Below, one piece after another: positions 42,848-50,733 of a stretch of 64,000 nucleotides of DNA (positions within the stretch are counted from its first letter, which is position 1; each line of letters opens with the position of its first letter). Location of the stretch: the NCBI RefSeq assembly GCF_000472545.1, contig NZ_AWZV01000005.1, positions 218,745 through 282,744 on the forward strand, in the 5' to 3' direction. The translations under genes and the position numbers were made by a program. The notes under the pieces are model-generated. The model saw only the letters and a program-made list of their open reading frames with translations, had not been told where the DNA came from and searched no databases. The stretch comes from Burkholderia sp. WSM2232. Its GTDB lineage: Bacteria; Pseudomonadota; Gammaproteobacteria; Burkholderiales; Burkholderiaceae.

Positions 42848-44190
42848 TCCGGAAGCAGTTCGGGAAGTTGCGCGAAGAGAAGCGCGGTGTCACCCACATC
42901 GAGTTCCCGTGCGCTTGCGCTCGGCCACGGCGGCGGCAGATCGCGTGGCAGTGCTAGGCGCAGCAACGGACACGGGCGTGGCGAGGGTGGCGGGTGACCG
43001 TGGGTGGGGCTCGCTTTGGGAGCGTGAAAGTGGTGGTGCGCTTCGTGGGGTCCTTCTTGCAGACTTTCATGCGGACTTTCATGCGGACGGTCATGCGGAC
43101 GGTCATGCGGTCCTTTGCCCGGTCCTTCGTGCGGACGGTCATGCAGTCCTTCGTGCGGATCGTCACTGGGTCCTTTGCGCGTGGCTTGCCGCTCTGCCGC
43201 GGCGAGCTTATGCGACCATGCTGTTTCCTGCATGTCTCTCGCGATCAACGCGTAGCCTTCATACGCAAGCCGCTCGTCGTCGATCTCATCGAGTGGGGGC
43301 AAATCGCCTCTCGCGACGAGGCGCGCAAGATCGGGCGCATTCGCCGATACGTGACGAGGCACCTTAGTTGGCACCTTAGTTGGCACCCTAGTTGGCACCC
43401 TAGTCGGCACCTTACTGGCCAGGTGAGTGGACAGATGAGTGGACAGATCAGCGGGCAAACGCGCCGACTCGCTGCCGGGCCCCGGGCGAGCCCACTCGGT
43501 GCCCAGCGCCGCGTGAGCCGTGCCCTGCCCGGGCTCGAACGCCAGCCGTTCGAGCGGGACCCCGATCCAGTGTGCGAGGCGGCGGCGGCTTTGCTTGTCG
43601 ATCAACCGTCGGACCTCGGCGCGGCGCAACAGCAGAGCGCGCATGCGCAACACACGCAGACCGACCTCGACCGGCAACGCATCGAGCACGGCGGGGTTCG
43701 GCGCGCGCAGGCTGTCGAAGCCCGGCAACGCCACGTCCGCGGCACGCAACAGCGCCCGCGAACAGGCGGCCAACGCTGCGGCGTGCGTCTTTGCAAGCGC
43801 CTCGCGCAGCGCTTCGAAGGCGGCAGAAGCCGTGGCGGGCGGCACATCGAGCGCCGGCCCCCACCACGACGGATGCGCCCAGCGCGCGGCCTCGCTCGCA
43901 TTACGCTGCCACGCGACGAGCGCCGCAGCCGTGCGCGAAAACGGAAACGCAGCGGGAGGCGCTGAACGGAACGCAGCGCCGTGCGCTGAGTGAAGCGCAG
44001 CGGCGGGCGTCGAGTGAAGCGCAGCGGCGGCCCCTGAGGAAGCCGCCGAAGGAACCGCTGCCAAAGACTCCGATGCGGGCGCAGCAGCAGACGCCGAGCC
44101 AAGCGCTGCGCCAGGCGCGGGCCCCGCTGCGGGAAACGCCGAGGCGCCCGACGCCGCAACGGCGCACAAGAACACGGTGGACGCCGCCAT
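42826..44190 (-). CDS. T3SS accessory protein SctK (HrpB4), expanded by low-complexity repeats
   Basis: 454 residues between sctJ and sctL, the HrpB4/SctK position. The recognisable core lies at ~75-230 (VAWQRNASEAARWAHPSWWG, then EVGLRVLRMRALLLRRAEVRRLIDK, and RRRLAHWIGVPLERL). Around it are an Ala/Ser-rich N-terminus, THLSTHLASKVPTRVPTRVP-type 4-residue repeats (~255-285), and a His/Pro/Glu-rich stretch at ~345-400. Relatives are about half this length. The ATG at 44190 shares its A with the sctJ stop (TGATG). The same frame stays open far upstream through sctJ, which is a high-GC artefact. Confidence 0.65.
   Translation of the reverse strand: MAASTVFLCAVAASGASAFPAAGPAPGAALGSASAAAPASESLAAVPSAASSGAAAALHSTPAAALHSAHGAAFRSAPPAAFPFSRTAAALVAWQRNASEAARWAHPSWWGPALDVPPATASAAFEALREALAKTHAAALAACSRALLRAADVALPGFDSLRAPNPAVLDALPVEVGLRVLRMRALLLRRAEVRRLIDKQSRRRLAHWIGVPLERLAFEPGQGTAHAALGTEWARPGPGSESARLPADLSTHLSTHLASKVPTRVPTRVPTKVPTKVPRHVSANAPDLARLVARGDLPPLDEIDDERLAYEGYALIARDMQETAWSHKLAAAERQATRKGPSDDPHEGLHDRPHEGPGKGPHDRPHDRPHESPHESLQEGPHEAHHHFHAPKASPTHGHPPPSPRPCPLLRLALPRDLPPPWPSASARELDVGDTALLFAQLPELLPEWAWLFG
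43055..43170. repeat. 12-bp repeats encoding the His-rich part of SctK
   Basis: TCATGCGGACGG/TTTCATGCGGAC-type 12-bp units repeat about eight times with drift on the plus strand. On the minus strand they give His-Asp-Arg-Pro and His-Glu-Ser-Pro units. A possible metal-binding or purely spacer segment. Confidence 0.75.
43361..43420. repeat. 12-bp repeats encoding the VPTR/VPTK part of SctK
   Basis: TTAGTTGGCACC is repeated four to five times with few changes. On the minus strand it encodes Val-Pro-Thr-Lys/Arg. In frame, so copy number changes would not disrupt SctK. Confidence 0.85.
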
Positions 44191-45038
44191 CACGCAGCCG
44201 ACGAAGGTTTCGCCCGTCGCCATTTGCCGACGAGCGCATGGACCCGCGTATGAATCCGCGAATACAGCGAAGCCGCCGTGCGCTGCGCGGGCATGCCGCG
44301 TCGCAGCCACAAGAAGAGACTTGCGGCGCCGGCCAGAAACACCAGTGCGGCCGCGATCAGCGCGGGCAGCGGCGACGCCTGCATCGGCGCGGCTCTGGGC
44401 ACATCCACCGGGTCGGCGGCCACGGCAGTTACGCTCACCGCGTCGTAGGTCAGGCCCTCCACGCTGTGCATCACGAGCGTCTTGATTTGCGGCACAAGCG
44501 CGTTGGCGTCGGAATCCGGCCGGTACTTGATGAACACCGACGCCGACGACGGCTTCATCTGCTGCGCGAGCGGATCGTTGTTCGGCAGCACGATCTGCAC
44601 GCGCGCGACGATCACGCCGTCGATCTTGGAGAGCGTCGCGGACAGCTCCTGCGACAAGCCATAAATGAACCGCACACGTTCCTCGGTCGGCGTCGACACG
44701 AGGCCGTCCTTCTTGAAGAGGCTGCCCAGATCGTCGTAACGGCTGTGCGGCAGGCCGCGTTCGCGCAGCACCTGCATGGCGCGAACCAGTTGCCTGTCGT
44801 CTACTTCGAGCGTCCAGCTCTTGCCGTTGTCGACCGTGCTCTTGGACGCATCGACGCCCTGCTCCAGCAGCGCCACCACCATCTCGTTCGCGTCCTGTTC
44901 GGTGAGATTGCGGTACAGCTCCTTCTGGCAGCCCGCGACCAGAATGCAGCCGGCCAGCGCGAGCCCGAGCAGGGCCGCACGCGTCGCGTGGACGCGCGGG
45001 CCGGCTGCGGCACGCGGCGCTTGCATGGCTTTGCGCAT
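44190..45038 (-). CDS. sctJ: T3SS inner-ring lipoprotein SctJ
   Basis: 282 residues of the YscJ/HrcJ/FliF family. The lipobox LVAGC places the lipidated Cys at 37. The ring-building modules follow (ELYRNLTEQDANEMVVALLEQGVDASK; then LSQELSATLSKIDGVIVARVQIVLP and ASVFIKYRPDS). A C-terminal membrane helix (ALIAAALVFLAGAASLFLWL) spans ~225-245. It forms the inner-membrane ring with SctD. It starts 3 bp after the sctI stop. Confidence 0.94.
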   Translation of the reverse strand: MRKAMQAPRAAAGPRVHATRAALLGLALAGCILVAGCQKELYRNLTEQDANEMVVALLEQGVDASKSTVDNGKSWTLEVDDRQLVRAMQVLRERGLPHSRYDDLGSLFKKDGLVSTPTEERVRFIYGLSQELSATLSKIDGVIVARVQIVLPNNDPLAQQMKPSSASVFIKYRPDSDANALVPQIKTLVMHSVEGLTYDAVSVTAVAADPVDVPRAAPMQASPLPALIAAALVFLAGAASLFLWLRRGMPAQRTAASLYSRIHTRVHALVGKWRRAKPSSAA

Positions 45039-45041
45039 GGC

Positions 45042-45431
45042 CTATTGATTCTTCATCAACGTTTCGACCGACGACTTCGACGAGTTGACCACGCCCATCT
45101 TGGCCTCCATGTCGAGCTGCGTGCTCGCGAGTTCGAGCGTCGCCTTCATTGCGGCCGCGGTCATCTCCTGCACCGACATGCTGTTCGCCTGGCTGGACAG
45201 CGCGACCACGTCGTTCACCGACCTCTGGATCTCCGCGTCCTGCGACGCCGCCATCTGCGCGATCACGTTGTTGCTCATGTCGTCGCCGCGATTGGGCGGC
45301 GCCATGCGCGGGTTCTGCATCATCGCCTTGAAGCGGTCTCCGGCCTGTTGCAGCGACGCGTCGCCGCCCGCCGCCGGCGCGGCCGCCTGCAGCGCGGCCG
45401 CAATCTGCTGGTTGGTGACAGAAAGTGCCAT
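45042..45431 (-). CDS. T3SS inner-rod protein HrpB2/SctI
   Basis: 129 residues, matching HrpB2 of Ralstonia and Xanthomonas. The conserved C-terminal half (NVIAQMAASQDAEIQRSVNDVVALSSQANSM then VQEMTAAAMKATLELASTQLDMEAKMGVVNSSKSSVETLMKNQ) is typical of inner-rod proteins. It is secreted early and needed for pilus formation. I start at the ATG at 45431, with GAGG upstream; in-frame codons further up run through a stable hairpin and are rejected. Confidence 0.88.
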   Translation of the reverse strand: MALSVTNQQIAAALQAAAPAAGGDASLQQAGDRFKAMMQNPRMAPPNRGDDMSNNVIAQMAASQDAEIQRSVNDVVALSSQANSMSVQEMTAAAMKATLELASTQLDMEAKMGVVNSSKSSVETLMKNQ

Positions 45432-45456
45432 GGTGAGCCTCTTGCCGTGGATGGTT

Positions 45457-45487
45457 TCGGGCGACGCCGCAGCGCGGCATCGCCCGA
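45457..45487. other. Strong hairpin just upstream of sctI
   Basis: TCGGGCGA (45457-45464) pairs with TCGCCCGA (45480-45487), with an inner GCCGC/GCGGC stem and a 3-nt loop. It lies about 25 nt before the sctI start on the transcript. It may protect or adjust the mRNA between hrpB1 and sctI. Confidence 0.6.
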
Positions 45488-45561
45488 CCCGAAATGTGCT
45501 GAACTGATGTGCCAATGCACGTGCACTGACTTGAATGCGCTAACAAAGACACGCCGGCTCA

Positions 45562-45660
45562 AATGTGCTGATTCCAACGTGCTTATTCGAATGCGCTGAT
45601 TCGAACACCGGGATGCGAACACGTTGATTCAAGCGTGCCGATTCAAATGCGCCGATTCAG
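45562..45660. repeat. 14-bp degenerate tandem repeat between hrpB1 and sctI
   Basis: Seven units of consensus AATGYGCTGATTCG with drift fill the hrpB1-sctI spacer. The array ends within the last codons of hrpB1 (stop at 45657). No gene or hrpII box lies inside (the TTCGs are 10 apart). Confidence 0.8.
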
Positions 45661-46232
45661 ATGCGCAAGTACCCCTGCTGTGCGAGCGCCTCGTGGTGAG
45701 CGGCCGGCGGAGGCGGCGTCGTGACGACGGGCGGCTCCTGCGGCAACTCGTCGTTGAGCGCGGTGATCGACAGCGGCACTTCGAAGGTGCCGCCGTTGCG
45801 ATACACGCGGATCGCCTCGCGCAGATCGTCGCGTGCTTCCAGCGCCCGCACGAGTTGACGCGTGTCGCGATCCGGATTTTGCGCAAGGGCCTCGCTCGCC
45901 CATTGGCGCCAACCCGCATCGCCTTTTACCGAAAGACAGAACGCCAGCAGCGCCTTCGCATACGAGAAATGCGGCGCGCCCTCGATCACGCGCGAGAACA
46001 CGCGGATCGCGTCATCCCAATGGCCGCGCTGCATGTAGAGCACGGCTTCCATCGTGTCGAGCTCGGCCATGCGCGGGCGCAACAGACGCAGCGCGTCGAG
46101 TGTCAGTTCGATGTCGTAGGGATCTGCTTCGAGCGTCGGAAAATTGTTGAGCAGCGCGCAGGACAGCGTGTCGATCAGACCGCCCACTATGGCCTGACTG
46201 CAGTTGAGGTAATCCGGCGTGGCGGTACTCAT
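45657..46232 (-). CDS. hrpB1: T3SS assembly factor HrpB1/HrpK
   Basis: 191 residues with HrpB1-type TPR-like helices (LTLDALRLLRPRMAELDTMEAVLYMQRGHWDDAIRVFSRVIEGAP). In Xanthomonas HrpB1 is periplasmic and binds peptidoglycan. A Pro-rich tail (PPVVTTPPPPAA) ends the protein. It is the first gene of the minus-strand hrpB operon, with AGGAG nine bases before the ATG at 46232 and a perfect hrpII box 127 bp upstream. A second family member is encoded at 25033-25503. Confidence 0.88.
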   Translation of the reverse strand: MSTATPDYLNCSQAIVGGLIDTLSCALLNNFPTLEADPYDIELTLDALRLLRPRMAELDTMEAVLYMQRGHWDDAIRVFSRVIEGAPHFSYAKALLAFCLSVKGDAGWRQWASEALAQNPDRDTRQLVRALEARDDLREAIRVYRNGGTFEVPLSITALNDELPQEPPVVTTPPPPAAHHEALAQQGYLRI

Positions 46233-46321
46233 GGCGAGAACTCCTGCTGATGGACTGGTCGACGAAGCACTGTGGCGCGACGCCGATCGAGGCATCGGCA
46301 CGCGGCGCGCAGCGATGCACC

Positions 46322-46382
46322 AGGATACCGTCCGGCGCGCTCGGGCACATGCGCGATACGAAGCGAGCGTGATGTATGCGAA
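46322..46382 (-). promoter_or_regulatory. hrpII/PIP box of the minus-strand T3SS operon
   Basis: On the minus strand TTCGC-N15-TTCGT at 46382-46359, then TATCCT (46327-46322) 31 nt downstream. It should drive hrpB1, sctI, sctJ, sctK, sctL, sctN, HrpB7-like and sctT. Confidence 0.82.
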
Positions 46383-46478
46383 GCGCGAGTGGCGGGGGCG
46401 GACGGTGTGGCGCACTGATGGCCGCGTGGCCTTGCCAAAACGAGGGTATGCGGTGGCCGCAGCGATACACACATGCCT

Positions 46479-46578
46479 CGCTATGCCGCTATCCGCTATC
46501 CGCTATCCGCTATGCCGCTATCCGCTATCCGCTATCCGCTATCCGCTATCCGCTATCCGCTATCCGCTATCCGCTATC
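46479..46578. repeat. Heptanucleotide repeat (CGCTATC) between divergent T3SS promoters
   Basis: Fourteen units: one 8-bp CGCTATGC, three CGCTATC, another CGCTATGC, then nine exact CGCTATC units (46516-46578). It lies between the two divergent hrpII boxes. Slippage here would change the spacing between promoters without touching a gene. Confidence 0.92.
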
Positions 46579-46642
46579 CGCAAAGCGGCAAAGCCGCAAA
46601 GCCCCTCCCCCACCCGGCTCACCTGCTGCCGAGCCGCCTCGC

Positions 46643-46703
46643 TTCGCTTCCCACACGCAGGCTTCGCATTCGCTGCGCCCCCCGGCGAGCGGCCCGCTAC
46701 CGT
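46643..46703 (+). promoter_or_regulatory. hrpII/PIP box of the plus-strand T3SS operon
   Basis: TTCGC-N15-TTCGC: TTCG at 46643-46646 and at 46663-46666, with TACCGT (46698-46703) exactly 31 nt downstream, a full YANNRT match. It precedes sctU by 80 bp from the -10 and should drive sctU to hpaA. Confidence 0.85.
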
Positions 46704-46782
46704 CGGGCTACGAAGGCATGGGCGTCGCGTATCAGCATCACACGCGGCGGAGCGCGGCGCATGCGGTGACGAGCGGAAGGTC

Positions 46783-47883
46783 ATGAGCGAAGAGAAAACC
46801 GAGCAGCCCACCGACAAGCGGCTGCGCGACACGCGCAAGGACGGCGAGACGTCGAAGAGCACCGATCTGGTCGACGCCGCGACGATGGCCGCGGTGCTCG
46901 GCGTGCTCGCGTTCGCGGCAGCGCACTTTGGCGGCGCGCTGCGCTCCATTGTGAATATCGCGCTTGAATTCGTGTCGGGCAGTCACGATCAGCCGCTCAT
47001 GCTCGGCAAGCTGTTCGACCTCGGCAAAGAGGCGCTGATCGTGATCGTGCCATGCGTAGGCGCCGCGGCGCTCGCCGCAGTGGCCGCCTTGATGCCGCAG
47101 GTGGGCTTTCAGATCGCGACCAAGCCGGTCGTACCCGATCTCAAGCACGTCAGCCCCGTGGACGGTGTCAAGCGGATCTTTTCGTGGCGCACGGTAATCG
47201 ACCTCGTGAAGATGATCGTCAAGGCGGCCATCATCGGCGCGGTGATGTGGTTCACGATCAAGTGGATCCTGCCGTTGATCGTCGGTTCGCTTTATCAGCC
47301 GCTGCCGGAACTGTCCAGGCTGTTCTGGTCGCTGCTCGTCAAACTGTGTGCCGTCGCGGTGGCGGTATTCATCGTGATCGGAGTGGTCGACGTGAAGCTG
47401 CAACAGGTGCTGTTTCTGCGCAAGCTGAAGATGTCGAAAGACGAAGTCAAGCGCGAACGCAAGCAGATGGACGGCGACCCGAAAATCAAGGCCGAACGCA
47501 AGAAGCTCGCACGCGAGTTCGCGACCTCGGCCGCGCCCGCGCAACGCGTCGGCTTCGCGAATGCGCTGATCGTCAACCCGACGCACTATGCGGTAGCGGT
47601 CCGTTATGCGCCGGCCGAGCATCCGCTGCCGCTGGTGATCGCGCGCGGCATGGACGAAAGCGCGGCGCAACTGCGGCGCTTTGCGCGCGACGCCAATGTG
47701 CCGATCATCGGCAACCCGCCCGTCGCGCGTGCGCTTTACAAGGTTGGAATCGACGAGCCGATCCCGCAGGAACTGTTCGAAACGGTCGCTGCGATCCTGC
47801 GCTGGGTCGATGCAATCGGCGCGCGCCGAATCGAGGAGCGCGAGGACCACAACTTCGGGAGCCGCGATGTTCAAGACACTTAA
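46783..47883 (+). CDS. sctU: T3SS switch protein SctU
   Basis: 366-residue FlhB/YscU/HrcU-type membrane protein. Four membrane spans occupy the first ~210 residues. The cytoplasmic part has the self-cleavage motif NPTH (NALIVNPTHYAVAVRY), which controls the change from early to late substrates together with SctP. I start at MSEEKTEQPTDKRLRD (ATG at 46783, GGAAG upstream), the conserved family N-terminus; the open frame upstream runs through the repeat and promoter and is not coding. It overlaps sctV by 17 bp. Confidence 0.95.
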   Translation: MSEEKTEQPTDKRLRDTRKDGETSKSTDLVDAATMAAVLGVLAFAAAHFGGALRSIVNIALEFVSGSHDQPLMLGKLFDLGKEALIVIVPCVGAAALAAVAALMPQVGFQIATKPVVPDLKHVSPVDGVKRIFSWRTVIDLVKMIVKAAIIGAVMWFTIKWILPLIVGSLYQPLPELSRLFWSLLVKLCAVAVAVFIVIGVVDVKLQQVLFLRKLKMSKDEVKRERKQMDGDPKIKAERKKLAREFATSAAPAQRVGFANALIVNPTHYAVAVRYAPAEHPLPLVIARGMDESAAQLRRFARDANVPIIGNPPVARALYKVGIDEPIPQELFETVAAILRWVDAIGARRIEEREDHNFGSRDVQDT

Positions 47884-49963
47884 GTTACCCGCTGGCGGTG
47901 AGATCGGCATTGCGTTGCTGGTGGTCGCCATCATCTCGCTGATGATTCTGCCGCTGCCGCCGTTTCTGATCGACATTCTGCTTGCCATCAACATCACGAT
48001 CAGCGTGACGTTGCTGATGGTGACCATGTACGTGCCGAACGTGGTGTCGCTTTCGGTGTTTCCCTCGCTGCTGCTTTTCACCACGCTGTACCGGCTTTCG
48101 CTGAACATCGCGTCGACCAAATCGATTCTGCTGCACGCGGATGCGGGCAATATCATCGAAAGTTTCGGCGAACTGGTGGTGGGCGGCAACCTCGTGGTCG
48201 GCATGGTCGTGTTCGTAATCATCACGACGGTGCAGTTCATCGTGATCGCGAAAGGCTCGGAACGCGTGGCCGAGGTCGGCGCGCGCTTCACGCTCGACGC
48301 GTTGCCCGGCAAGCAGATGAGTATCGACGCCGATCTGCGCGCGAACCTGCTCACGCCCGAAGAGGCACGCCGCAAGCGCGCGACGCTCGCCGTCGAAAGC
48401 CAGTTGCACGGCGGCATGGACGGCGCCATGAAGTTCGTCAAGGGCGATGCGGTGGCCGGGCTCATCATCACCCTGATCAACATCATCGCGGGCATTGCAG
48501 TAGGTGTCGCGTATCACGAGATGTCGGCCGGCGAAGCGGCAAACCGTTTCTCGATTCTCTCGGTCGGCGACGCGATGGTTTCGCAGATTCCGTCGCTGCT
48601 GCTCTCGGTCGCCGCGGGCGTGATGATCACGCGTGTTTCCGACGAGCGCGACGCGCGCCCCCTCTCGCTTGGCGACGAGATCGGCCGGCAGTTGTCGGCG
48701 AGCGCCCGCGCACTCTACTTCGCGAGCTTGCTGCTGCTCGGCTTCGCCGCCGTGCCGGGCTTTCCGAGCGCGCTGTTTTTGCTGCTGGCGGCAATTCTCG
48801 CCTTCTGCGGCTACCGGCTCGGCAAGAGCAAGCCCGCGGCGACCACGCATGCCGGCGAAGCCGTCAATGCAATGCAGCGCGCCGGCTCGAAGGCCGAGAC
48901 ACCGGCCATCCTCACGCGTGCGCCGCAATTCACCTGTCCGCTCGGCGTGCGCATTTCGCCCGACCTGGTGGCGCGCCTGTCGACCACCGCGCTCGACCGC
49001 TCGTTCGAAACGGAACGCGCACGTCTGCAGGAATATCTCGGCTTGCCGTTTCCAGGCATCACCATGTGGACGAGCGACGCGCTACCCGCTTCGAGCTGCG
49101 AACTGCTGATGCACGACGTGCCGTACTGTGCGATCGAATTGCCGCCTGGCAAGGTGATGCTGCCCGACCCGGCGCTCACCGGCTCGCACGAGGCGGCTCG
49201 CGCCGACGCCGAAGCGCTCGCCGCGCGCGGCGACGCCCGCGCGGAAAAACGCCGGGGACTCGACGGCGGCCCCGGCCCCACGTGGTGGCTCGACGAAAAG
49301 AGCCTGCCGCCCAAACAAGCGGCGTGGCGCGCGGAGCAGGTCATCGCGCACGCGTCGGTGGCGATGCTGCGCAAGCACGCATCGCTCTTTCTCGGCATTC
49401 AGGAGGTGCAATGGATACTCGATCAGCAGAACGCCGAATATCCGGGCCTTGTCGCCGAGGTGCAGAAAGTCCTGCCGCCGCAGCGTATCGCCGACGTGCT
49501 ACGGCGCCTGCTCGAAGAACAGATTCCGATTCGCAACGTCCGCAATATTCTGGAAAGCCTGGTCGTTTGGGGCGCGAAGGAAAAGGACATGCTCATGCTG
49601 ACCGAATACGTGCGCGGCGACCTCGCGCGCTTTCTCGCGCATCGCGCGGCGGGCGCGGGCCGGCAATTACCCGCGGTACTGTTCGATCTTCCAGTTGAAC
49701 AGCACATCCGTCAGGCGATCAAGCAGACGCCGACCGGCAACTTTCTTGCGCTGCCGCCGGACGAAGTGGGCTTTCTGATCGACCGCATTCAGTCTTTTGT
49801 TGGAGATACGCCGCGTGACGGCGTCGCGCTCGTCACCTCGATGGATATTCGCCGTTATGTGCGCCGTATGATCGAGGCGCGCCTTGGCTGGCTCGCCGTC
49901 TACTCGTATCAGGAACTGGGCGAGCACGTCGAGTTGCAGCCGCTTGGCCGCGTGACGATCTAG
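47867..49963 (+). CDS. sctV: T3SS export gate SctV
   Basis: 698-residue FlhA/YscV/HrcV family protein. The first ~310 residues are a multi-span membrane domain with the FHIPEP-region stretch RFTLDALPGKQMSIDADLRANLLT, and the rest is the cytoplasmic nonameric ring domain that docks chaperone-substrate complexes. The length is normal for the family. The ATG at 47867 lies inside the end of sctU. Confidence 0.96.
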   Translation: MFKTLKLPAGGEIGIALLVVAIISLMILPLPPFLIDILLAINITISVTLLMVTMYVPNVVSLSVFPSLLLFTTLYRLSLNIASTKSILLHADAGNIIESFGELVVGGNLVVGMVVFVIITTVQFIVIAKGSERVAEVGARFTLDALPGKQMSIDADLRANLLTPEEARRKRATLAVESQLHGGMDGAMKFVKGDAVAGLIITLINIIAGIAVGVAYHEMSAGEAANRFSILSVGDAMVSQIPSLLLSVAAGVMITRVSDERDARPLSLGDEIGRQLSASARALYFASLLLLGFAAVPGFPSALFLLLAAILAFCGYRLGKSKPAATTHAGEAVNAMQRAGSKAETPAILTRAPQFTCPLGVRISPDLVARLSTTALDRSFETERARLQEYLGLPFPGITMWTSDALPASSCELLMHDVPYCAIELPPGKVMLPDPALTGSHEAARADAEALAARGDARAEKRRGLDGGPGPTWWLDEKSLPPKQAAWRAEQVIAHASVAMLRKHASLFLGIQEVQWILDQQNAEYPGLVAEVQKVLPPQRIADVLRRLLEEQIPIRNVRNILESLVVWGAKEKDMLMLTEYVRGDLARFLAHRAAGAGRQLPAVLFDLPVEQHIRQAIKQTPTGNFLALPPDEVGFLIDRIQSFVGDTPRDGVALVTSMDIRRYVRRMIEARLGWLAVYSYQELGEHVELQPLGRVTI

Positions 49964-49991
49964 CCGCGGCATTCCTGCCACATTCACGCTC

Positions 49992-50675
49992 ATGACCCTC
50001 ATCGAATCGCGGCCGCTGCGCATCATTCCTGCGGATTCCGAACAGCGTCCGGCCGACGGCACTGCGCGCGCGCGGCGTTTCGATTACGCGGCGCTGGTTC
50101 GCCGCACGCGCTCGCCGCGCGCGCAGGTGTGCTCAAGCGAAGCGGCAGACGCGGCGCAGGCCGACCGTGTGGCTGGCACAGCGGGCGGCAGTAAAGACAC
50201 CGCACATGAGCGCGAGTTCGACGACGGACAAGCGCGCGACTCGAGCGCCGACACGGAAGCCGCGACGGCAGGCGAAGGCGCACGCGCATCCGAAGCGGCG
50301 CTCGCCGCGCACGACGCGCTCTTGCAGCGTTTGCCGGCGGCGACGATGCCCGCCGTCGACGCCCTGTTTCGCACGCAAGGCCATTTTCTCGAACTGGCGC
50401 GCTCGCTCGCGCGCGAGGTCGCGGCCTTCTGCGCCGACCCGGCGATCGGTGAGGCCGGCAACTGGGAAGTGCGCATGGCGCTCGACGAGCGCATCCTTCC
50501 GGACACCACGCTTTATCTCTCTCTTTCGCGTTTCTGGTTGTCGCTTCGGTTCGACACGCGGGGTATCGAAACGCGCCAGTTACTCTTCGACCACAGTGCG
50601 ATGCTCGAACGCGAGCTCGCTGCGCTGCTGCACGCGTGGGGCACGCCGCGCGACATCGAGCTGACGGTGTGGTGA
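49992..50675 (+). CDS. hpaP: T3SS substrate-specificity switch HpaP/SctP
   Basis: 227 residues. The first ~120 are disordered and Ala/Asp/Arg-rich. The C-terminal ~110 resemble the HpaP/YscP T3S4 domain (NWEVRMALDERILPDTTLYLSLSRFWLSLRFDTR, then LLFDHSAMLERELAALLHAW). It interacts with SctU and measures or limits early substrates. Position between sctV and sctQ is as in Ralstonia. Sequence similarity in the family is weak outside the C-terminus. Confidence 0.8.
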   Translation: MTLIESRPLRIIPADSEQRPADGTARARRFDYAALVRRTRSPRAQVCSSEAADAAQADRVAGTAGGSKDTAHEREFDDGQARDSSADTEAATAGEGARASEAALAAHDALLQRLPAATMPAVDALFRTQGHFLELARSLAREVAAFCADPAIGEAGNWEVRMALDERILPDTTLYLSLSRFWLSLRFDTRGIETRQLLFDHSAMLERELAALLHAWGTPRDIELTVW

Positions 50676-50733
50676 GCGCGCCGTCCATCGTTTATCCAGG
50701 CCGACGCTGGCCGCATCCTTGAACCGACGCCGC

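Noticed and set aside
43572..45599. 675-codon plus-strand frame opposite sctJ/sctK, and a 908-codon minus-strand frame running through sctJ
   Set aside because: sctJ, sctI and sctK are recognised genes; the long frames come from high GC content.
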